NCBI GenBank assembly: GCA_035628505.1 | Contig: DASPJR010000162.1 | Location: 1-12,108, forward strand | Direction of reading: 5' to 3' | Origin: DASPJR01 sp035628505 | GTDB taxonomy: Bacteria > Planctomycetota > SZUA-567 > H5-PLA8 | Length of the DNA: 12,108 nucleotides | Part shown: in pieces, positions 1 to 5,169 of the stretch | Numbering within the stretch: position 1 is the stretch's first letter | Layout of the letters: the number at the start of each line of letters is the position of its first letter | Notes under the pieces: model-generated | What the model saw: the letters and a program-made list of their open reading frames with translations, nothing else | Databases searched by the model: none | What the model was told of the DNA's origin: nothing | Position numbers and translations under genes: made by a program

Positions 1-119
1 CTTACCGGAAAATCAAAGCCAGCCGGACGGGTGGTCCTCCTTCCCCCTGCGGGAGGGAGTTAGAGGGAGGGGTTAGCCGTTCCTCAACCGGGCGCGACCG
101 AACAACAGAACGGAATTGA

Positions 120-215
120 GATTTGAAAGTTTAGAATTTAAATTTTAAAGCGAACTGCGATGCTGCCGACCGAGGTGCCGTTCGCTTTCAAATTTAAACT
201 CTACAATTTCAAATT
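120..215. repeat. Long AT-rich imperfect hairpin (36-base arms)
   Basis: Arms 120-155 and 180-215 are reverse complements at 31 of 36 positions, around a 24-base loop. The arm ends facing the loop are AAAGCGAAC and GTTCGCTTT. The remainder is built from TTTGAAA/AATTTAAA-like words. The AT content contrasts sharply with the surrounding GC-rich DNA. The segment beside the loop carries GAACTGCGATGCT (152-164), which recurs in the second hairpin. Confidence 0.7.
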
Positions 216-270
216 TAAAATTCAGTTGATGGGCCGCGCCGCGAACTCATGCGCATCTGACAAAGAACCC

Positions 271-379
271 GAATTTGTCATTTCTAAGTTCTCATTTTTC
301 AGTTCTCATTTGAACAGCTCGAACCGCGATGCCCTTTCAAATGACAAATGAGAACTGACAACTGTGAAATGAAAAATTC
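271..379. repeat. Second long AT-rich imperfect hairpin (about 47-base arms)
   Basis: Arms 271-317 and 333-379 are reverse complements at roughly 37 of 47 positions, with a loop of about 15 bases. The arms contain iterated words such as TTCTCATTT, TCAGTTCTCATTTG and TCATTTGA. The loop holds GAACCGCGATGCC (321-333), matching the core of the first hairpin at 11 of 13 positions. The two hairpins therefore look like relatives whose stems diverged while the core was kept. Confidence 0.65.
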
Positions 380-477
380 TGTTCTGCTACGCCACGCGTA
401 AAGAACGGACGGAGCCTCCCTAACCCTCTCCGCGCAAGGGGGGAGGGGACCCGAAATCTGCAAACCGGGATAGGGCG

Positions 478-1941
478 CTATTGCGTGGAGCTCTGGTTGT
501 CCAGCGCGATCTGCGCCTGCCAGACGGACCAGCGCAGATAGCACAGGCGCGGCCAGGTCAGCAGTTCCTGGGAGGGCTCGGCGTTTTCGGCAGCGGGCCT
601 GGCGGTCGCGGCGATGCGGCGCCAGCTCATCAGATCTTCGGCGTCGCGCACTGCTTTGCGCAAATCGGCGCGCAGCCACTTCAGGTTTCGCTGCAGCCGC
701 GCTTCGGCGATGCGCTCGTCCATCGACAGTACCCACGCATCGCGCGAAACTTCGCGTGTCAGCGACCAGCCGATGCGGAAGAGCTCGCGCAGTTCCATCG
801 CTTTAAGCGTCTCGACTGCCCGCGGCAGCGAGCCTTCGCCGGAAGCAGGAGCCGGAGCGACGCTTTGCAAAGGAGAACTCAACGCTTCGAGCGCCACTGA
901 GGTCAGCACCTGGACGGCGAGCAGCGCCTCCGTGCGGTGCTCGGGGCTCGCGGCATCTTTGGTATGCGCCAGCAGCAGTGAGTTGGCCAGCGATGCCGAC
1001 TCCTTGATGAACTCGCGCTCGGTGCGCTCCCCCAGATCGCCGCGCGCACGGCCCCACGCCAGGGCGTGCAGCAGGAACGGCGTCGACGGGCGGTGCTGCG
1101 TCTGGAGGGCGGTGCTTTCGGCAGGCGCGGCGGATTCGGGCGCAAGCGGCCAGGAGATGCCGTAGGCGGACGCGTTGACGATCTCGAGGAGAAATTCGGC
1201 TTCGGCGATGGCGGGAAAGCCGCGCTTGAGCAGGCGGTCTTCGCGGCCGGCATACATGTCCGCTTCAACGATGTCGTCCTCATCGCCAATCAGCAGCGCC
1301 AGCACATCACCGAAGAGATCGCGATCAACAGAGTAAAGATAATCCAGGAAGCGGCGCGAGATATCGTCGCGGCAGTAAAGGTCGTCGGGCGTGAATAGCC
1401 AGCGCTGGTTGAGATGCAGCGCCAGCAGCAGATTGTCTTTGTCGACAGAAGGCTTCACGACCGGGCGCAGGTACTGCGCGAGCGCGTTGAGATCGAGGCC
1501 CTGGAGCGCCTGGTCTGCTTCGTCTTCGTCGAGCTGCATAAGCAACTCGATCCACCGGCGCACTTTCTTGCGGTCGAGCTTATTTTCGGTGTACCACTCG
1601 ATGTCCGTCATCTGCTGCATCTGTTCGGACGATGCGGCCTGCAGCAGGTTGATCGCGTCTTCTTCTCCGATCAGACGAACGGCCTGATGGAGGTGCTCCG
1701 GCGGCAGCGCGCGAACCAGTTCGGTGAGATCGCTGCTGAGCATCAGCCATTCGTGCAGCTGATCGCCGCTGAGCGCGAGGGCAGTCTCGAGCTGCCGGTC
1801 GAAACCGAGTTTCTCGAAAGCCAGTTCAGCCGAGCGGCGGTCGGTGTTTGCCAGGTCGAGCAGTGCCTTGGCCTGTTCGGCGGGCGCGAGCGCGTTGAAA
1901 CTGTCGTTAGTCGGTGAAGGGTTTTGCGGTTCGCTGTTCAC
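478..1941 (-). CDS. DUF6178 family protein, function unknown
   Basis: The product is a 487-residue soluble protein rich in Leu, Ala, Glu and Asp. I see no signal peptide, membrane segment or recognisable catalytic motif. The first two thirds look like repeated helices. The stretches around residues 110-190 (aromatic and basic WYTENKLDRKKVRRWIELL, then LDEDEADQALQGLD) and 190-230 (acidic LIGDEDD) resemble what I recall of DUF6178. The call is by family resemblance only. Translation appears to begin at GTG (1941-1939): the frame meets a TAA a few codons upstream and offers no ATG in between. No strong Shine-Dalgarno is visible. The gene is divergent from the 2049 gene across a 107-base gap, so the two may share a control region. 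Its 3' end abuts the repeat region at 33-451. Confidence 0.75.
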   Translation of the reverse strand: MNSEPQNPSPTNDSFNALAPAEQAKALLDLANTDRRSAELAFEKLGFDRQLETALALSGDQLHEWLMLSSDLTELVRALPPEHLHQAVRLIGEEDAINLLQAASSEQMQQMTDIEWYTENKLDRKKVRRWIELLMQLDEDEADQALQGLDLNALAQYLRPVVKPSVDKDNLLLALHLNQRWLFTPDDLYCRDDISRRFLDYLYSVDRDLFGDVLALLIGDEDDIVEADMYAGREDRLLKRGFPAIAEAEFLLEIVNASAYGISWPLAPESAAPAESTALQTQHRPSTPFLLHALAWGRARGDLGERTEREFIKESASLANSLLLAHTKDAASPEHRTEALLAVQVLTSVALEALSSPLQSVAPAPASGEGSLPRAVETLKAMELRELFRIGWSLTREVSRDAWVLSMDERIAEARLQRNLKWLRADLRKAVRDAEDLMSWRRIAATARPAAENAEPSQELLTWPRLCYLRWSVWQAQIALDNQSSTQ

Positions 1942-2048
1942 GTGCTCAAAGCCTGCAGACTTAAAAGATTGATTTTACCCGAAGCGGGTGATCATGCGCG
2001 GCTGAAAAGCGGTTTTGAATTTTTGCGAATGAATTTAAGATTCACCAG

Positions 2049-2924
2049 ATGAGTGAGCCCATTCCAACCTGTTCGCGCTGCCAGCGCAACCTTTCCGCCG
2101 AAAAGCCGGTGCGGCTGCCGGATACGCGCATCTATTGCGCGGCATGCTGTGAAAGCATGGCGGCGGACGCGTTTGAAATGGAAACGGGTGAGACGTTCAC
2201 GAAGTGGATCGAGAAGCATCCGGAACTGGTCATGCGCTATCAGCCGCTGGAGCTTTCCGTACGGCGGCTCTCGTTTCTCTTTCCGCTCTTTGTATCCCTG
2301 ATCGGCGTGGGCACGACCATCTTCGGAATCGTGCAGGCGCTGCGGCTGGGGCATTCCCCGTTGCTGGCGTTCGGCTTTCCGCTGACGCTGCTGGCCAGCG
2401 CGGCCATTGAATTCGCCGGCTTTAAGCTGACGCTCACGAATAAAGCCGGACGCATGCTCGGCATTCTCCTGATGGTGCTCGGCAGCCTGGCCATTCCGGC
2501 TTCGGCAGTGGCGAGCTTCATTTGGATGGGCCGGACGTTCGGCTTCATTCTTCTGGGTCTGGTCGTGATCGGCGCGTTTGGAGCACTGGCCCTGCGCGGC
2601 GGGCTGGCATTTTTGCGCGCGCGCAATTTCCGGCTGACCTTGAAAGACGGAATCTTCCACCTGCAGCATGGCTCGCGCAGTGAAACATTCAGCGTTGAGG
2701 ACGTCACGCAGGCGTGTGTCGTGCGTCCGGGGACGGTCGGTGCTACGGAAGGCGCACTGGGCCTGAAGGACGGCCGCATGCTGACGCTCGACACATGCCT
2801 CTCCGATCTTCATGCGCTGGGTGTCGTCATGGATCTGCGTTTCCGCGAAGAGTTTCCGCCGAGCGCCGACGACCTCGCAAAGATCCGCCGTGACAAGCTG
2901 CGCAAGATCCGCGGGCTCTCTTAA
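2049..2924 (+). CDS. Membrane protein with N-terminal CxxC zinc-ribbon-like motif
   Basis: The product has 291 residues and I do not recognise a named family. Residues 8-33 contain two CxxC pairs (Cys8/Cys11 and Cys30/Cys33), spaced like a small zinc-binding knuckle, with an extra Cys34. A hydrophilic linker follows. Four hydrophobic helices then lie at about 75-101, 105-126, 134-156 and 160-184. The last 105 residues are polar, with alternating strands (FRLTLKDGIFHLQHG and following) that resemble a small beta-rich, PH-like cytosolic domain. A plausible topology places both ends in the cytosol. No good Shine-Dalgarno precedes the ATG. A weak TTGAAT (2015-2020) and TAAGAT (2036-2041) pair just upstream could give a very short leader. 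The stop is followed after two bases by the repeat at 2927. Confidence 0.7.
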   Translation: MSEPIPTCSRCQRNLSAEKPVRLPDTRIYCAACCESMAADAFEMETGETFTKWIEKHPELVMRYQPLELSVRRLSFLFPLFVSLIGVGTTIFGIVQALRLGHSPLLAFGFPLTLLASAAIEFAGFKLTLTNKAGRMLGILLMVLGSLAIPASAVASFIWMGRTFGFILLGLVVIGAFGALALRGGLAFLRARNFRLTLKDGIFHLQHGSRSETFSVEDVTQACVVRPGTVGATEGALGLKDGRMLTLDTCLSDLHALGVVMDLRFREEFPPSADDLAKIRRDKLRKIRGLS

Positions 2925-2926
2925 CG

Positions 2927-3067
2927 TTTTTTCACCACGAAGATCACGAAGGACACAAAGAAGGGAAGGGGCCGTTGCGGCTCCACGCCGCCGTCCAGGC
3001 GCGCTTGAGTTAAAGAAGACGTTGTATGAAACCACAGGGGCTTCGTTCGTGAGCTTCGTGGTTAAAA
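2927..3067. repeat. MITE-like element A with 9-base-unit terminal inverted repeats
   Basis: The left end holds three tandem 9-base units, CACGAAGAT, CACGAAGGA and CACAAAGAA (2936-2962), after a T-rich start. The right end (3041-3067) is the imperfect reverse complement, containing TTCGTGAGCTTCGTGGTTAAAA. The element is about 141 bp and has no convincing ORF. It fills most of the gap between the 2049 and 3191 genes and starts almost at the upstream stop codon. The block CAAAGAAGGGAAGGGG (2956-2971) recurs nearly unchanged in the element at 5011. Confidence 0.65.
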
Positions 3068-3097
3068 GAGAGGGTAGGACCGCCGCCCGCTTTTACG

Positions 3098-3126
3098 TTT
3101 GAAGCCCTGCGGGCTGCGGCTATAAG
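3098..3126 (+). promoter_or_regulatory. Candidate sigma-70-type promoter for the 3191 gene
   Basis: TTTGAA (3098-3103) and TATAAG (3121-3126) are separated by exactly 17 bases, about 65 bases upstream of the chosen start at 3191. The spacer contains a short AGCCC/GGGCT dyad. The promoter lies just outside the right end of repeat element A, so the downstream genes may be transcribed independently of the 2049 gene. This is seen by eye only. Confidence 0.4.
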
Positions 3127-3190
3127 ATTGGGTCGCGTCTTTTGCGCTTCGTCGTCGGCCAAAGACCCAAACCCCGGCCCTGGAATGCAC

Positions 3191-3889
3191 ATGAAAGAGA
3201 TTATTTCCCGCCTGAAATCCTTGAACGAACTCGACGTTAAAATCACGATGATCAAGAAGGACATGGAGCGCCTGCCCAAGGAACTGGCCGAGAAGCAGGT
3301 GGTGCCCAAGAATCTTCGCGCGGCGATTGAAAAGGCCAAGGCCGAAATCTTGCGCCTCAAGATGGAAGCGGACTCGATTGAGCTGGAAGTCAAATCCGGC
3401 GAAGAGACGCTCAAGCGCTACGCCAGCCAGATGAATACGATGCGCACCAGCAAGGAATTCGAGACCGTCAAGCGGCAGATGGACGCCCAGCGCGCCTGGA
3501 ACAAAGAGAACGAAGGAAAAGTGCTCGAACTGCTCGAACAGGTCGATAACAAGCAGAAGGACATCGATAAGAACACGACCGCGCTGAACGATGCAGAAAA
3601 GGTCGTCGCCGAAGAGTCGGCTCGCGTGGACAAGGAAGTCGGCGAACTGCGCGCGCAGTATGAGGCGCTTGCAACGCAGCGCGCATCCATGGCGCAGGGC
3701 GTGCCGGAGAAGGAACTGAGCATTTACAACCGCATTGTAAACGGGCGCGGCCAGGCCATTGCCCACGTGGAGAAAGGCATCTGCTCTGCTTGCTTCATGA
3801 AGATTCCGCCGCAGGTCCACAACCTGGCTCTGCTGGCGCGCGAACTGGTCTGCTGCCCCAGCTGCGGGCGCATCCTGACCGCAGGCTGA
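3191..3889 (+). CDS. Coiled-coil C4 zinc-ribbon protein, FlgZ/CdsZ family
   Basis: The product has 232 residues. Residues 1-165 are highly charged heptad-like helix, predicted as a long coiled-coil hairpin. Residues 196-232 form a C4 zinc ribbon: CSAC at 198-201, then IPPQV, then CPSCGRIL with Cys222 and Cys225. This is the architecture of the zinc-ribbon family of Helicobacter HP0958 (FlgZ) and chlamydial CT398 (CdsZ). Both are known to bind the sigma factor RpoN and are linked to flagellar or type III export. Here the partner is unknown. I chose the ATG at 3191 over 3128 because the extra 21 residues look non-family and a GGA (3182-3184) sits at usable spacing. The next gene begins 52 bases downstream on the same strand, so the two probably form an operon. 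Confidence 0.85.
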   Translation: MKEIISRLKSLNELDVKITMIKKDMERLPKELAEKQVVPKNLRAAIEKAKAEILRLKMEADSIELEVKSGEETLKRYASQMNTMRTSKEFETVKRQMDAQRAWNKENEGKVLELLEQVDNKQKDIDKNTTALNDAEKVVAEESARVDKEVGELRAQYEALATQRASMAQGVPEKELSIYNRIVNGRGQAIAHVEKGICSACFMKIPPQVHNLALLARELVCCPSCGRILTAG

Positions 3890-3941
3890 AGCAGCGCTGC
3901 CGACCGTTTGATGAGTTTTTGCCGTAACCTGGACGCGATAC

Positions 3942-4541
3942 ATGGCTGACAAGACGCACAAGGGTCCGCTGCATCTGCAGCCGTACCTGGCGCCCTGCAC
4001 GGACTCGATTGCCGAGATCATCCGCAGCGCCGTCGGCCATTCGGTCTCGATGGTAACGAGCTTGCGCTGCCGTTGCGCGCCCAGCGGCGTTCTGCAGGCA
4101 GTCTCCGATCCACAATCAAGCATCTCAGCGCGCACAGCCGAAGCGCGGCGCCGTAATATTGAAAGCTCGCGCTCAACCATTCCTGCCGCGGAAAAGGCCG
4201 GGAGCGCAGCGGCTCCCGACGATCGCCGCCTGGACTGCCGCTTTTTTTCGCTGCGCACCAATGATGAAGAAGCCGTCTTCCATTCCTTCTGCCGGCGCTG
4301 CGACAAGCGCATCCTGCTTTACGATCGCGTATTGTATTGGGGCACTAAACGCCAGACCGGGGTAACGCCGCCGACGTACCCATACAAATGTTGCTGCGGC
4401 AGCCACACGTTTGAGATCGCCATTGGGCTGACCTACCCGGAAGAGGCACTGGACGAGAATGATCTGGACCTGATCACTCTCGCCGTGCGCTGCGCCAGCT
4501 GCAACGAAGTTGCGGTCATCTTTGACGACGAAGCAACGTGA
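3942..4541 (+). CDS. Cysteine-rich protein of unknown function
   Basis: The product has 199 residues and I do not recognise a family. The C-terminal half (about 98-199) looks like a folded domain. It has CxxC at Cys117/Cys120 followed by DKRILLYD, a Cys150-Cys151-Cys152 cluster, an acidic stretch (TYPEEALDENDLDL) and CxxC at Cys184/Cys187. This suggests one or two zinc sites of ribbon type. The N-terminal 95 residues are rich in Ser, Ala and Arg with CRC at 43-45, and may be poorly ordered. There is no signal peptide or membrane segment. The ATG at 3942 is the first start after the upstream gene but has only a weak Shine-Dalgarno, so a later non-ATG start cannot be excluded. It probably belongs to one operon with the 3191 gene. 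Confidence 0.65.
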   Translation: MADKTHKGPLHLQPYLAPCTDSIAEIIRSAVGHSVSMVTSLRCRCAPSGVLQAVSDPQSSISARTAEARRRNIESSRSTIPAAEKAGSAAAPDDRRLDCRFFSLRTNDEEAVFHSFCRRCDKRILLYDRVLYWGTKRQTGVTPPTYPYKCCCGSHTFEIAIGLTYPEEALDENDLDLITLAVRCASCNEVAVIFDDEAT

Positions 4542-4580
4542 TTGTCATTTTTCAGTTAGCGCTCTGGTAACGGTACGAAC

Positions 4581-4608
4581 AAAAAAAAACGGCGCCGTAA
4601 GGCGCCGT
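4581..4608 (-). terminator. Intrinsic terminator of the lipoprotein gene
   Basis: A perfect 8-base-pair stem (4589-4596 with 4601-4608, sequence ACGGCGCC / GGCGCCGT) encloses the tetraloop GTAA. Read on the minus strand, it is followed at once by nine T residues (A tract 4581-4589 on the plus strand). It lies about 28 bases past the lipoprotein stop. On the plus strand the same hairpin may also help end the operon that stops at 4541, though it lacks a good T tract in that direction. Confidence 0.9.
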
Positions 4609-4636
4609 TGTGAGTTCTCTTTTACAAGCAAAGGAG

Positions 4637-4912
4637 TTAGCGTTCGCCGTCGTGCGGGCGGTGGATCCATGTCTTCTCGTTGTGGAACGGGAACTTGGGC
4701 GGCTGGCCGGTGCAGCGGTAGTAGCTCTTGATGGCATCGATGCGGAACGGCCGCTGCGGCGCACCGCACTTGGGGCAGGCCATCACCGGGCGCGTCGAGA
4801 AATCGGGCGCCGGCGCGTTCAGCTTCTCTTCGGTATTGCGCTGATCTTCGTTGCAGCCGTTCAGGACGACAACCATCGCCACCCACGCCGCAGCCTGAAA
4901 AAATCGCTTCAT
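4637..4912 (-). CDS. Small lipoprotein with CPKC motif
   Basis: The product has 91 residues. A basic N-terminus (MKRFF) precedes a hydrophobic segment ending in LNGC, with Cys20 as the likely lipidated residue. The mature part is only about 72 residues. It contains CPKCGAPQRPF, then SYYRC, then a His- and Trp-containing tail. The three cysteines plus a histidine could bind a metal, but I do not recognise a family. The start at 4912 is preferred over the ATG at 4921 because GGAGGG (4922-4927) directly abuts the latter but sits nine bases from the former. The gene is on the regulator's strand but separated from it by repeat element B. It has its own promoter candidate and a strong terminator, so it is probably monocistronic. 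Confidence 0.75.
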   Translation of the reverse strand: MKRFFQAAAWVAMVVVLNGCNEDQRNTEEKLNAPAPDFSTRPVMACPKCGAPQRPFRIDAIKSYYRCTGQPPKFPFHNEKTWIHRPHDGER

Positions 4913-4921
4913 TGCACGCAT

Positions 4922-4927
4922 CCCTCC
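4922..4927 (-). promoter_or_regulatory. Shine-Dalgarno that decides the lipoprotein start
   Basis: GGAGGG on the minus strand is separated by nine bases from the ATG at 4912-4910 and by none from the ATG at 4921-4919. The spacing selects the downstream start and gives a normal-length lipoprotein signal peptide. Confidence 0.7.
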
Positions 4928-4952
4928 GTGCCCCCACGTGTTTGATGATCGC

Positions 4953-4982
4953 TATATCTTATCGGCAGTTTTCAGAAAGCAA
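4953..4982 (-). promoter_or_regulatory. Candidate promoter of the lipoprotein gene
   Basis: On the minus strand TTGCTT (4982-4977) and GATATA (4958-4953) are 18 bases apart, in an AT-rich patch between repeat element B and the lipoprotein start. The predicted transcript start would lie some 30-35 bases upstream of the ATG. This is a visual match only. Confidence 0.35.
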
Positions 4983-5010
4983 ACGACGAATTTGTCTCCC
5001 GCAACGCTCT

Positions 5011-5162
5011 TGTCTCACGCAAAGACGCAAAGGCGCAAAGAAGGGAATGGGAAGACAGGCAAGATTTGCGAAGAGCTGTTGCTGAGATCGCTAAGCATCT
5101 CAGAACGTAACAAGAAGTTATTCTGTTCTTTCCTTCGCGTCTTAACGTCTTTGCGTGAGACA
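5011..5162. repeat. MITE-like element B with perfect 17-base terminal inverted repeats
   Basis: TGTCTCACGCAAAGACG (5011-5027) is exactly reverse-complemented at 5146-5162. The left arm continues as three 8-base units, ACGCAAAG, ACGCAAAG and GCGCAAAG (5017-5040). The right arm is a decayed counterpart. The element is 152 bp and carries no convincing gene. A partial extra copy of the end (TTGTCTCCCGCAA, 4993-5005) sits just outside it. The block CAAAGAAGGGAATGGG (5036-5051) matches element A at 15 of 16 positions. The right end lies seven bases from the response regulator's stop codon. Confidence 0.75.
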
Positions 5163-5169
5163 ATCGGGT

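Larger units (their letters stand above)
33..451. repeat. Composite inverted-repeat region with GC-rich outer arms
   Basis: This gene-free region is bounded by two inverted copies of a GC-rich repeat. The left copy (about 33-72) reads GGTCC, a C-rich tract, TGCGGGAGG, then GTTAGAGGGAGGGG. The reverse complement of the right copy (about 415-451) reads GGTCC, a C-rich tract, TTGCGCGGAGAGGG, then TTAGGGAGG. Each copy can fold into a small C-rich/G-rich hairpin. Two AT-rich long hairpins lie between them and are listed separately. I see no credible coding sequence. The right copy ends about 27 bases past the stop of the DUF6178-like gene, so it may shape that transcript's 3' end. The structure is seen directly; a mobile origin is inferred. 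Confidence 0.6.

Noticed and set aside
160..351. 63-residue plus-strand frame inside the repeat region
   Set aside because: It is made wholly of hairpin sequence with Phe/Lys-rich low-complexity translation and no Shine-Dalgarno.
3891..3900. Perfect palindrome GCAGCGCTGC just after the 3191 gene
   Set aside because: The stem is only five base pairs and no T tract follows directly, so it does not make a terminator; the next gene is close on the same strand.
4545..4557. TCATTTTTCAGTT also present in the hairpin at 292-304
   Set aside because: A 13-base AT-rich match without surrounding similarity is not enough to call another repeat copy.
5011..5040. Tandem ACGCAAAG units as a CRISPR-like array
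   Set aside because: Units are contiguous 8-mers without spacers and occur as arms of an inverted repeat.
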